64,000 nucleotides of DNA from the NCBI GenBank assembly GCA_041392505.1, contig JAWKLX010000028.1, positions 51,550-115,549 of the forward strand. The letters are read 5' to 3'. A program made the translations under genes and the position numbers. A model generated the notes under the pieces. That model was not told where the DNA came from. It did no database searches and worked only from the letters and a program-made list of their open reading frames with translations. This DNA is from UBA6168 sp041392505 (GTDB lineage: Bacteria; Bacteroidota; Bacteroidia; Chitinophagales; Saprospiraceae). Positions 54,138 to 62,575 of this stretch are shown here, one piece after another (positions within the stretch are counted from its first letter, which is position 1; each line of letters begins with the position of its first letter).

Positions 54138-55415
54138 ATGATGTCTGATGACACCTTGCGTTTACAGGCCGTCATTGACACCGTAATTGATGGCATCCTG
54201 ACCATTGATGAGAAGGGCATTGTGGAAAGTGTCAACCCCGCAGGAGCCAAACTTTTTGGGTATAGTGCAGGCGAAATAATTGGCAACAATATTAACATGC
54301 TGATGCCTTCCCCATATCGGGAAGAGCACGATGGGTACTTACAACGTTATCTTAAAACCAATATCGCTCATATCATCGGCATCGGGCGGGAGGTAAAAGG
54401 AAAGAGGAAAGACGGAACTGTTTTCCCTCTCCGGCTGGCGGTCAGCGAAGTTTTCTTAGATCAAAAAAGAATCTTTACGGGCGTCATCCATGACTTGACA
54501 GAGGTCAAGGAAGCTGAGAAAAAAATAATCAAATTAAATGAGGAGCTCGAAACCCAAAACCAAAAGCTGGAGCAAAAAGTAAGTGAGCGGACAGAGAAAT
54601 TGGCCAATGTGGTCAACCAACTCCTCTCCACCAACAACCAGTTGGAAAAAGAAATAAGTGAACGTAAAGACATTGAAAATGCACTGTTGAAAAGTCAGGC
54701 CGAATTGAAACAACTGCTCGAAAACGAAAAAGAACTGAGCGAACTGAAAAGCCGCTTTGTCAGTATGGCTTCCCATGAGTTCCGCACGCCGCTGAGCACG
54801 ATCCTTTCTTCGATTGAACTGGTAGAGGCCTATAAAAAGGCAGAACAGCAGCCCAAACGTGAAAAACATATTGGCCGGATCAAAAATACGGTCAACCACC
54901 TGACTTCGATCTTGAACGATTTTCTTTCTTTGAGCCGATTGGAAGAAGGCCACATACAGGCAGAACCAGAAACATTTGTACTAAAGGATTTTTGCGAAGA
55001 CTTGATCGACGAATTCCAGGAACAATTGAAACCCAAGCAGCGACTCCAACACAATGGCCTTAGCAATGGCCGGGAAATACTGCTCGATAAAAAATGCCTG
55101 AAAAATATTCTTTTCAACCTATTGTCCAACGCATCCAAATATTCAGGAGAAGAGGCAACTATTTATTGTGAGACTGAACTCAGTGAAGGGTTATTGAAAA
55201 TAAGCATCCAAGACGAAGGGATCGGGATTCCTTCAGAAGATCAAAAACATCTATTCACCCGTTTCTTCCGCGCCCACAATGTCGAAAACATCAAAGGCAC
55301 GGGGCTGGGCCTGCACATCGTCCGCAGGTATGTGGATCTATTAAATGGAAGCATTAGCTTTGACAGTATAGAAGGAAAAGGAACTACTTTTTATATTGAA
55401 ATACCTGTAGAGTAA
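54138..55415 (+). CDS. FixL-like heme-PAS sensor histidine kinase
   Basis: The product is 425 residues from ATG 54138; the upstream TTG at 54114 is less likely. The PAS domain (about 8-125) is FixL-like: PYREEHDGYLQRYL, then AHIIGIGREVKGKRKDGTVFP, which carries His78, equivalent to the heme-iron ligand of rhizobial FixL, and Arg84 of the heme pocket. A coiled coil (about 130-205) leads to the kinase core with H-box SMASHEFRTPLS, then LLSNASKY, DEGIGIP and GTGLGLHIV. There is no transmembrane segment, so it is cytosolic. I infer an oxygen sensor that phosphorylates the receiver-CRP protein 71 bp downstream. Heme binding is predicted, not proven. Confidence 0.85.
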   Translation: MMSDDTLRLQAVIDTVIDGILTIDEKGIVESVNPAGAKLFGYSAGEIIGNNINMLMPSPYREEHDGYLQRYLKTNIAHIIGIGREVKGKRKDGTVFPLRLAVSEVFLDQKRIFTGVIHDLTEVKEAEKKIIKLNEELETQNQKLEQKVSERTEKLANVVNQLLSTNNQLEKEISERKDIENALLKSQAELKQLLENEKELSELKSRFVSMASHEFRTPLSTILSSIELVEAYKKAEQQPKREKHIGRIKNTVNHLTSILNDFLSLSRLEEGHIQAEPETFVLKDFCEDLIDEFQEQLKPKQRLQHNGLSNGREILLDKKCLKNILFNLLSNASKYSGEEATIYCETELSEGLLKISIQDEGIGIPSEDQKHLFTRFFRAHNVENIKGTGLGLHIVRRYVDLLNGSISFDSIEGKGTTFYIEIPVE

Positions 55416-55416
55416 A

Positions 55417-55482
55417 AAGTAAAAAATGCCGCCGTTTATTCGTTAGGCTCGCTTTTTACAATTTACTACTTACTCAATATCC
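55417..55482. repeat. Intergenic word hairpin
   Basis: GTAAAAAGTAAAAAATG on the left is answered by CTTTTTACAATTTACTACTT on the right, filling the gap between the kinase and regulator genes. Confidence 0.55.
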
Positions 55483-55486
55483 TGCC

Positions 55487-56530
55487 ATGAAAAAAATACT
55501 CATTATTGAAGATAACGACGAAGTAAGGGAAAACTTGGAGGAAATCCTCGATCTCTACGGCTATGATACGACCACTGCCGAAAACGGGAAAGTGGGCGTA
55601 GAAAAAGCTATCACCAATCCCCCTGACCTTATCCTCTGCGACATTATGATGCCCGAGCTGGATGGCTTTGGCACCCTTAATATTTTATCCAAAAAACCAG
55701 CAACCGCCGACATCCCGTTCGTCTTCCTAACCGCCAAATCGGAAAAGGAAGATTTTCGCCGGGGCATGAACCTAGGCGCAGATGATTATGTCACCAAGCC
55801 TTTTTACAAAGACGAACTGCTCCAAGTGATTGAAACCCGTTTGAAAAAAAGCGAGCGCCTCAAAAAAACGTTTGATGGCACCCCCACAGGTCTGACCTCT
55901 TTCATCAACGAGGCCCGTGGCTACGAAGCCCTGAAAAAATTGTCGGATGAGCAGACAACCAAATCCTTCCGGAAAAAAGACCAAATATTTGCCGAAGGCG
56001 ACCTGCCGCGTTACATGTACCTCGTGAACAGCGGCAAAGTCAAATTGTACAAGACCAATGACTACGGCAAGGAATACATCATCCATATTGCCAAACAAGG
56101 TGAGTTTTTTGGTTATACCGCACTGATTCAAGACCAACCTTATGAAATAACTGCCGCCGCCATGGAGGACGTTGAGTTGAGCATGGTCCCCAAAGCGGAC
56201 TTCCTGCAACTGCTGCACGCCGACCGCAACGTCTCTTCCCGCTTCGTGAAAATGCTCGCTGAAAACATCATCGACAAGGAAGAACAATTGCTCCAACTTG
56301 CCTACGACTCTATCCGCAAACGGGTGGCCGAAGCCTTGCTGACCTTACAGGAAAGGGAAGGCAGCAACACTTTCGACATCCTCCGGGAAGACCTCGCTCA
56401 GATCGTTGGCACCGCCAAGGAGAGCGTCATCCGCATGGTTTCTGAATTTAAAAATGACGGATACATCGAAGTAAAAGGCGGAACGATCAAGATTCTAGAC
56501 CGAGAGAAATTGGTGAATATGCCAGGATGA
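55487..56530 (+). CDS. Response regulator fused to CRP/FNR-type output
   Basis: This 347-residue protein combines a receiver (1-122; EDNDE, Asp52 in LILCDIMMPELDG, TAK, KPF), a short helix linker, a cyclic-nucleotide-fold domain (about 155-265, IFAEGDLPRYMYLVNSGKVKLY) and a Crp-type winged helix (about 275-345). The recognition helix TAKESVIRMVSEFKNDG has Glu312 and Arg316 at the positions that read TGA half-sites in CRP and FNR. There are no FNR-type cluster cysteines. It joins what FixJ and FixK do separately in rhizobia. I infer that, phosphorylated by the heme-PAS kinase, it binds the TGA-N6-TCA boxes found at five promoter positions nearby. Confidence 0.9.
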   Translation: MKKILIIEDNDEVRENLEEILDLYGYDTTTAENGKVGVEKAITNPPDLILCDIMMPELDGFGTLNILSKKPATADIPFVFLTAKSEKEDFRRGMNLGADDYVTKPFYKDELLQVIETRLKKSERLKKTFDGTPTGLTSFINEARGYEALKKLSDEQTTKSFRKKDQIFAEGDLPRYMYLVNSGKVKLYKTNDYGKEYIIHIAKQGEFFGYTALIQDQPYEITAAAMEDVELSMVPKADFLQLLHADRNVSSRFVKMLAENIIDKEEQLLQLAYDSIRKRVAEALLTLQEREGSNTFDILREDLAQIVGTAKESVIRMVSEFKNDGYIEVKGGTIKILDREKLVNMPG

Positions 56531-56608
56531 CAATGGAGAATTGAAAATGGAGAATTGAAAATTATTACACGGCATTTTCAATTCTCCATTTTCAATTATC
56601 AATTATTC
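56526..56608. repeat. Intergenic word hairpin
   Basis: GGAGAATTGAAAAT occurs twice on the left and ATTTTCAATTCTCC, ATTTTCAATTATCAATTATT on the right, forming a long hairpin between the regulator and ccoI. Confidence 0.7.
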
Positions 56609-56614
56609 CATTGC

Positions 56615-56680
56615 TGACAAAAATCATTTTTTCCGAAAATCATTCTCACCTTACCCTTCTCCTTCCCCCCTCTATTTTTG
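56615..56680 (+). promoter_or_regulatory. CRP/FNR-type promoter of ccoI
   Basis: The distal box TGACAAAAATCA (56615-56626) is followed by a degenerate proximal box AAATCATTCTCA (56637-56648), centres 22 bp apart. TATTTTTG (56673-56680) is a -7 match 30.5 bp past the proximal centre. Spacing equals that of the kinase promoter. A TTG start at 56611 would lie upstream of this promoter and is rejected. Confidence 0.55.
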
Positions 56681-56694
56681 CCAAAATTTTATAC

Positions 56695-59079
56695 ATGCCT
56701 TTCACCATTACGGCTAACCAAGCATTGAAGAATAGTGAGCAATCGCCAGAGAGAACCTGCCATCACTGCGGCGAAGATTGCGGCAGTGAACCTGTTTTAT
56801 TTGCCGACCACAATTTTTGTTGTCAGGGCTGTAAAATGGTGTATGAAATTCTCCACGCCAACGATCTCGGTGAATATTACAATATTGAAAACAACCCCGG
56901 CACCAGCCTCAAAGGCAAGGAAAGGGAGAAATACGCTTGGCTCGACGATCCTGCCATTGTCGAAAAGCTGATTGATTTTGCGGACGAAAAAACCACTAAA
57001 ATCACTTTCCACCTGCCGCAAATCCATTGCGCATCCTGCATTTGGTTGTTAGAAAATTTGTACAAACTTAACGACGGCATCCTCCAGTCAAAAGTCAATT
57101 TCTTGAAAAAAGAAGCATACCTGACTTTTGAAAACGAGAGCCTAACGCTCCGCAAAGTCGTGGAGCTATTGGCGATTATAGGTTATGCCCCCGCCATTAA
57201 TTTTAGCAACCTCAACGATGACGAAAAACCGAAAGTTGACCGCACGTTTTTTTATCAATTGGGCGTCGCAGGTTTTGCTTTTGGAAATATTATGCTGCTC
57301 AGTTTTCCTGAATATTTGGGGCTGGAAGAAAGCAGTTTTAAAACCACGTTTGGCTATTTAAATATTTTGCTGGCCTTGCCTGTTGTATTTTACAGCGGGC
57401 GTGATTATTTAAAATCGGCATGGACAGGTTTGCAGAAAAAAATATTGAATATTGATGTGCCGATTTCGCTCGGAATATTAGCTTTATTTTCAAGGAGTAT
57501 CTTCGAAATAATTACTCAAAGTGGTGCGGGTTATTTGGACAGTTTGGCGGGGCTGGTATTTTTCCTTTTAATTGGAAAATGGTTTCAACAAAAAACTTAT
57601 CACCAATTATCTTTTGAGCGGGATTATAAGTCTTATTTCCCCATTGCCGCTACCATTTTAAAAAATAATGCAGAAAGCTCGGTGGCGCTCAATCAATTAA
57701 ATATTGGCGACACTGTCATTATCCGAAATAAAGAATTAATTCCCGCCGATGGTATTTTAAAAAATGGCCAAGCGAATATTGATTATAGTTTCGTCACCGG
57801 GGAATCTGATCCGGTAAAAAAAGAAGTGAACGAAAAAATATTTGCCGGGGGGCGACAGATCGGTCAGGCCATCGAAGTGTTGCTGATAAAAAAAGTTTCC
57901 CAAAGCTATTTGACCCAGTTGTGGAACGACGACGTTTTTCAAAAAAAGGAAGCGGCCAGCGCCAGCACCTTGAGCGATAAAGTAGGCAAACGTTTTACCA
58001 TTACTATTTTATTAGTAGCCTTTAGCACCTTATTTTATTGGCTTTCCAGAGATACGGGCATTGCTATCAACGCCTTTACCGCCGTGCTCATTATTGCCTG
58101 TCCTTGCGCCATTGCGTTGAGCATCCCGTTCACTTTGGGCAATCTGATCCGCTTATTTTCCAGAAAAGATTTTTATCTAAAAAACACCCAAGTCATTGAA
58201 AATATGGCGGAAATAGACACCGTTGTTTTCGACAAAACGGGGACGATTACCGAGACCAATAAAAACGAATTAAAATACATCGGCCAAGAATTATCAGCAG
58301 CAGAAAAAATAGCTGTCCGCTCTTTGGCACACCAATCCACCCACCCCATTAGTCAACTGATTGATTTATTTTTTAAAAATAGTGAATTAAAAGAAGTGCT
58401 CGATTTTAAAGAAATAATTGGCCACGGCACGAGTGGTTTTTCCAATAATTATTTTATCGAAATAATTAAGGCCGAAAATGGTACGGCCATAAAAATAAAT
58501 GGAAAAGAAAAAGGTATTTTTATTTCCTCCAATTTTTACCGAAAAGGATTAAATGATTTAATTAAAAATTGGAAAAACAAATACGATTGCTATATTTTAT
58601 CCGGCGACAACAGTAATGAAAAAAATAATTTGGAAAAATTATTTTCTCCTGATAAAATACATTTTAACCAAAGCCCACAAGACAAATTAACTTTTATTAA
58701 AAACCTCCAAACCCAAAACAAAAAAGTCCTCATGATCGGCGACGGCCTGAACGATGCTGGCGCCCTGCAACAAAGTAACGTCGGTATCGTCGTGACGGAA
58801 AACAGGAACAATTTCACCCCCGCCTGCGACGCTATTTTACAGGCCGATCATTTTTCGAAACTATCCGCCTTTTTGCAACTCTCCAAAAAGGGAATCCAGA
58901 TCATTTATGCAGCCTATTTTCTGGCGTTGATCTACAATGTGATCGGGTTGAGTTTTGCGGTACAAGGAATCTTGTCGCCCGTCATCGCAGCGATTTTGAT
59001 GCCGCTGAGTTCGGTTACGATTGTTGCGTTTGGGGTGGGGATGAGTAGTTTGGCGTTTAGGAGGTTTCAATCTGCCTAA
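56695..59079 (+). CDS. ccoI: Copper-type P1B ATPase for cbb3 oxidase maturation (CcoI/FixI-like)
   Basis: The product is 794 residues from ATG 56695 (MPFTITANQ). It has an N-terminal cysteine-rich metal-binding region (CHHCGEDCGSE...CCQGCKMVYEIL, residues about 18-52) and an HMA-like domain with HCASCIWLLENL. A transmembrane bundle carries the CPCAIALSIPF ion site. The ATPase domains have DKTGTIT (phosphorylated Asp), HQSTHPISQ and GDGLNDAGAL. The two N-terminal Cys regions are typical of CcoI/FixI, which exports copper for assembly of the cbb3 CuB centre. The promoter carries the CRP/FNR-type boxes. The 837-bp gap before ccoS suggests a separate transcript. Confidence 0.9.
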   Translation: MPFTITANQALKNSEQSPERTCHHCGEDCGSEPVLFADHNFCCQGCKMVYEILHANDLGEYYNIENNPGTSLKGKEREKYAWLDDPAIVEKLIDFADEKTTKITFHLPQIHCASCIWLLENLYKLNDGILQSKVNFLKKEAYLTFENESLTLRKVVELLAIIGYAPAINFSNLNDDEKPKVDRTFFYQLGVAGFAFGNIMLLSFPEYLGLEESSFKTTFGYLNILLALPVVFYSGRDYLKSAWTGLQKKILNIDVPISLGILALFSRSIFEIITQSGAGYLDSLAGLVFFLLIGKWFQQKTYHQLSFERDYKSYFPIAATILKNNAESSVALNQLNIGDTVIIRNKELIPADGILKNGQANIDYSFVTGESDPVKKEVNEKIFAGGRQIGQAIEVLLIKKVSQSYLTQLWNDDVFQKKEAASASTLSDKVGKRFTITILLVAFSTLFYWLSRDTGIAINAFTAVLIIACPCAIALSIPFTLGNLIRLFSRKDFYLKNTQVIENMAEIDTVVFDKTGTITETNKNELKYIGQELSAAEKIAVRSLAHQSTHPISQLIDLFFKNSELKEVLDFKEIIGHGTSGFSNNYFIEIIKAENGTAIKINGKEKGIFISSNFYRKGLNDLIKNWKNKYDCYILSGDNSNEKNNLEKLFSPDKIHFNQSPQDKLTFIKNLQTQNKKVLMIGDGLNDAGALQQSNVGIVVTENRNNFTPACDAILQADHFSKLSAFLQLSKKGIQIIYAAYFLALIYNVIGLSFAVQGILSPVIAAILMPLSSVTIVAFGVGMSSLAFRRFQSA

Positions 59080-59838
59080 CTACCCAAATGTAACATTGCC
59101 TGTGATGCCTTCCCAAAACAGCTTCCCATAATCGTGTACTCGTATCGGCGGGTGGCCGTCAAAAGACTGTTTGAGCATGCGTTGGCTTGAGCCCAAAGGC
59201 TCAAAGAGCGAGAGGAAAAACGAGTTTTTTTTGACAAGCGTTTTTGGTTCTTTTTTCGCTAAAAAAGAACAACTTCGTAAAGAGGTGAGTAATGAAATTT
59301 TCAAATCATCCAATCAGGTTATCCCCACTTGACAGGATAAATGAAACCTTTCTATATTTTCTTTTTTCTTGATAAAAAAGAAACAAAAAATCAAGACGGC
59401 GTAAACTCGCTCCGCTCAGACACTACGCCGCCATCCTCACCCGCCCAGACGAGTACCCGCAATAAAAGACGATACCAGGTTGGCCATTTTTAACGGTTCG
59501 ATTTTTAAACAACAGCGAAGAGTTTTTGGAAATCCCCACCCCCCTTTTGTCCTTCTGAAAGAACCCGTTCACGTAAAAAGGGCCGTCATGCGTGGCTTCA
59601 CTTTTGACGGGAACAGATGCAGGATGACAAAGCGGCAGTGACAATGGGCAACAATCAAGTGGCTGAACCACTTCGGTTAAAATGCTTTTCAGAACCACCC
59701 GTTGAGACGGGTGGTTACAAGCCTGTCCCGAATTCACTTCGGGGATGATAGATGTCCATTCTGAGGTCTTCTAAAAAAAACTTGCACTCCACAATACCCT
59801 CCCGTCAATTTCTCAAGCCCAAGTCCAATTCCCAAAAA
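59080..59838. other. Non-coding gap rich in hairpin repeats
   Basis: Frames seen here are made of repeat sequence and were rejected. Two similar hairpins, TTCTTTTTT-CGCT-AAAAAAGAA (about 59250-59271) and TTTCTTTTTT-CTTGAT-AAAAAAGAAA (about 59360-59386), bracket the first part. AACCACCCGT-TGAG-ACGGGTGGTT (59693-59716) and CCCGAA-TTCAC-TTCGGG (about 59727-59743) follow. I see no RNA gene. Confidence 0.55.
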
Positions 59839-59907
59839 TGACAAAAGTCACCCTTTTTTGCTGACGATCCTCATCCGTCAATTTTCCAACCCGTCCGACC
59901 TTGCACC
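59839..59907 (+). promoter_or_regulatory. CRP/FNR-type promoter of the cbb3 oxidase operon
   Basis: Boxes TGACAAAAGTCA (59839-59850) and TGACGATCCTCA (59862-59873), centres 23 bp apart, precede a degenerate -7 region GACCTTGCACCC whose TTG lies 33.5 bp past the proximal centre. ccoS starts at 59959, giving a leader of about 50 bp. Confidence 0.6.
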
Positions 59908-59958
59908 CGATTTTAGTTGGCCACAAAACAGGCCATTTTACCACCTAAATCATTGAAG

Positions 59959-60168
59959 ATGAACATCATATTTCTACTAATAATTATCAGTCTCATCATT
60001 GCCGTTGGTTTTTTAGCGGCCTTTATTTGGGCGGTCAAATCTGGCCAGTACGAAGACGATTATACCCCTTCCATCAGGATGCTTTTCGATGACAAGCCAG
60101 CTGGCAGTCGGCAGTCGGCGGTCGGGCATTCAACAACTCATTCTTCACCTAAAACTGAAAAGAAATGA
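59959..60168 (+). CDS. ccoS: cbb3 oxidase maturation protein CcoS
   Basis: The product is 69 residues from ATG 59959 (preceded by GAAG); an upstream TTG at 59917 is unlikely. It has one N-terminal helix (about 3-25) and the family signature FIWAVKSGQYEDDYTPSIRMLFDD. CcoS is needed to insert cofactors into the cbb3 oxidase. The last 24 residues are not conserved in the family and are encoded by repeat words (CTGGCAGTCGGCAGTCGGC, 60101-60126), so a repeat has extended the C-terminus. It is the first gene of the oxidase operon; its stop overlaps the start of a 37-codon ORF (ATGA). Confidence 0.92.
   Translation: MNIIFLLIIISLIIAVGFLAAFIWAVKSGQYEDDYTPSIRMLFDDKPAGSRQSAVGHSTTHSSPKTEKK
60101..60126 (+). 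repeat. Repeat words inside ccoS
   Basis: Three tandem copies of GGCAGTC/GGCGGTC, the same words as in the E1 linker, encode AGSRQSAVG at the end of CcoS. Confidence 0.7.
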
Positions 60169-60278
60169 CGATGCTATTCATCCAATCCACTTTCTATTTG
60201 CTATTGGCAACACTGAGCGTAGGGATGCTCCGGCTGATAATTCAATTAAGAACAACCAATGATTTAAATACTAAATAA
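60165..60278 (+). CDS. 37-residue membrane peptide in oxidase operon
   Basis: The ATG overlaps the ccoS stop (ATGA), so translation is probably coupled. The product, MTMLFIQSTFYLLLATLSVG..., has one hydrophobic helix (about 4-27) followed by a basic turn and a short polar tail. No family is recognised. It may be a small cbb3 assembly or accessory subunit, or a non-functional coupled ORF. It ends 89 bp before ccoNO. Confidence 0.5.
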   Translation: MTMLFIQSTFYLLLATLSVGMLRLIIQLRTTNDLNTK

Positions 60279-60367
60279 GTACCTATTCATTTTCAAGTAA
60301 AACGACTGATCCAGATTTGCTTGAAAAACTAATCACGAATAAACTAACTACTAATCACTTAACGTAT

Positions 60368-62500
60368 ATGTCTAAGATCGAACAATTCAGTTACGACAAC
60401 ACCATCGTCAGGAAATTTGCCGTGGCCACCGTCATTTTTGGGGTGGTCGGCATGTTGGTCGGGTTGATCGCTGCGCTGCAGTTGATCTTTCCTGCCATGA
60501 ACATGGGGATGGCCGAAACGACTTTTGGGCGCATCCGCCCATTGCACACGAACGCCGCCATTTTCGCTTTCGTCGGGAATGGCATTTTTGCTGGGGTTTA
60601 CTATTCGCTCCAGCGTTTGTTGAAAACCCGGATGTTCAGCACCGCACTGAGCAACATCCACTTTTGGGGCTGGCAAACCATTATTGCCGCTGCTGCCATC
60701 ACCTTGCCGTTGGGTATTACGAGCGCCCACGAGTACGCCGAATTGGAATGGCCGATTGATATTGCCATCGCCCTCATCTGGGTGGTTTTTGGGATCAATA
60801 TGTTCGGTACCATTTTGAAAAGACGGGAGAACCACCTTTACGTGGCCATCTGGTTTTACATCGCTACTTGGGTGACGGTGACCGTGCTGCACATTGGCAA
60901 CAACTTGGAGCTTCCCGTCAACATGTGGAAGAGCTACGGCGTTTTCGCAGGTGTGCAGGATGCATTGGTGCAGTGGTGGTACGGCCACAACGCCGTGGCA
61001 TTTTTCCTCACTACGCCTTACCTCGGCCTGATGTACTACTTTATCCCGAAGGCCGCTAACCGTCCGGTTTATTCTTATAAATTGTCGATCATTCACTTCT
61101 GGGCGTTGATCTTTATTTATATCTGGGCAGGCCCTCACCACTTGCTTTATACATCGTTGCCAGATTGGGCGCAGTCGCTGGGGATGGTATTTTCCCTCAT
61201 GTTGATCGCTCCAAGTTGGGGTGGGATGCTCAACGGTTTGTTGACCCTCCGAGGCGCTTGGGACCGGGTGCGCAGAGACCCTGTATTGAAGTTCATGGTG
61301 GTTGCCGTGACCGCCTACGGGATGGCTACTTTGGAAGGCCCGATGCTTTCTATCAAGAGTGTCAACGCCATTAGCCACTATACGGACTGGACGATCGGCC
61401 ACGTACATATCGGCACCTTGGGCTGGAACGGCTTCCTCACTTTTGGGATGCTGTACTACCTGATACCAAAAATGTACAACACCAAACTCTACTCTACCAA
61501 ATTGGCCGACACCCATTTTTGGATTGGCACTTTGGGTATCTTGTTCTATGCCGTTCCGCTCTATTGGGCAGGCTGGACGCAGAGTTTGATGTGGAAAGAA
61601 TTTTTGCCAGAAGGTATTTTGAAATATGGTAACTTCTTGGAAACCGTCACCCAGATTCTACCGATGTACGCATTGCGGGCCTTGGGTGGCACCCTTTACC
61701 TGGGTTCTGTTTTCGTGATGATTTATAATCTTGTCAAAACGGCGAAGCAAGGTGATTTCATTTCCGACGAAGCAGCCGAAGCACCTGCCAGAGAAGTCGT
61801 TGCGGCTCATAAAGGGGAACACTGGCACCGTTGGATTGAGCGCCGGCCCGTGCAAATGTTGGTGTTCGCACTTGTCGCTATTTTGATCGGTGGGATGGTC
61901 GAAGTTTTCCCGATGTTGTTGATCGATGACAACGTGCCAAAGATCGCTTCTGTCAAACCATATACCCCACTTGAGTTGGAAGGACGTGACCTCTACATCC
62001 GGGAAGGCTGCCTTGGTTGCCACTCACAGATGGTCCGCCCGTTCCGTTCCGAAACCGAGCGCTACGGCGAATACTCTAAGTCCGGGGAGTTCATTTACGA
62101 CCGCCCATTCCTCTGGGGAAGTAAAAGGACTGGTCCAGACTTGCACCGGGTTGGTGGCAAATACCCCCATAGCTGGCACTACAACCACATGCTCGACCCG
62201 ACCAGCACCTCGCCCGGTTCGATCATGCCGCCATACCCTTGGCTATTGGAAAACGACCTGAATGTGAGCCAAACCGCTGCCAAAATCCGCACCTTGCAAA
62301 CGCTCGGTACGCCTTACCCAACGCGCTACGACGAAATAGCTGTGGAGGATTTACAAAAACAGGCCAACAAAATTGCCGAAAGCTTGAAAGGAGAAGGCAT
62401 CGAACAGGATGGTTTGGAGAAAAAAGAAATCATAGCCATCATCGCCTATTTGCAAAGGTTGGGAACGGACATCAATCCGGGACCGCAAGCGGGTAATTAA
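60368..62500 (+). CDS. ccoNO: cbb3-type cytochrome oxidase, fused subunits I and II
   Basis: The product is 710 residues from ATG 60368 (MSKIEQFSYDNTIVRKF). The first about 480 residues are CcoN with twelve helices and His ligands in LHTNAAIFAF, VQWWYGHNAVAFF, AGPHHLLY and TIGHVHIGTLGWNG. After a short loop and one helix (about 497-520), the CcoO part has a c-type heme site, C548-L-G-C551-H552, and the GPDLHRVGGKYPHSWHYNHM segment. The enzyme reduces O2 with high affinity and pumps protons. CcoN and CcoO are separate in proteobacteria but fused in Bacteroidota, so this is normal here. It is the central gene of the oxygen-regulated operon. Confidence 0.95.
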   Translation: MSKIEQFSYDNTIVRKFAVATVIFGVVGMLVGLIAALQLIFPAMNMGMAETTFGRIRPLHTNAAIFAFVGNGIFAGVYYSLQRLLKTRMFSTALSNIHFWGWQTIIAAAAITLPLGITSAHEYAELEWPIDIAIALIWVVFGINMFGTILKRRENHLYVAIWFYIATWVTVTVLHIGNNLELPVNMWKSYGVFAGVQDALVQWWYGHNAVAFFLTTPYLGLMYYFIPKAANRPVYSYKLSIIHFWALIFIYIWAGPHHLLYTSLPDWAQSLGMVFSLMLIAPSWGGMLNGLLTLRGAWDRVRRDPVLKFMVVAVTAYGMATLEGPMLSIKSVNAISHYTDWTIGHVHIGTLGWNGFLTFGMLYYLIPKMYNTKLYSTKLADTHFWIGTLGILFYAVPLYWAGWTQSLMWKEFLPEGILKYGNFLETVTQILPMYALRALGGTLYLGSVFVMIYNLVKTAKQGDFISDEAAEAPAREVVAAHKGEHWHRWIERRPVQMLVFALVAILIGGMVEVFPMLLIDDNVPKIASVKPYTPLELEGRDLYIREGCLGCHSQMVRPFRSETERYGEYSKSGEFIYDRPFLWGSKRTGPDLHRVGGKYPHSWHYNHMLDPTSTSPGSIMPPYPWLLENDLNVSQTAAKIRTLQTLGTPYPTRYDEIAVEDLQKQANKIAESLKGEGIEQDGLEKKEIIAIIAYLQRLGTDINPGPQAGN

Positions 62501-62503
62501 TTA

Positions 62504-62570
62504 ATAACGGTAAATGGTAAATGGTGAATGGTAAATTATTCACCGCTTACCATTCACCCTTCACCATTAA
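62504..62570. repeat. Intergenic word hairpin
   Basis: GGTAAATGGTAAATGGTGAATGG on one arm (about 62508-62532) is answered by CCATTCACCCTTCACCATTA on the other (62551-62570). It separates ccoNO from the small ccoQ-like gene and could also modulate translation or decay. Confidence 0.65.
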
Positions 62571-62575
62571 TCAAC

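Noticed and set aside
59080..59737. Two minus-strand ORFs after ccoI
   Set aside because: Their sequence is made of hairpin repeats (Lys/Phe-rich stretches from TTCTTTTTT) and does not look like protein.
60359..61516. 385-codon minus-strand ORF
   Set aside because: It is antisense to the clearly real ccoNO gene and has a His/Gln-rich composition typical of a shadow frame.
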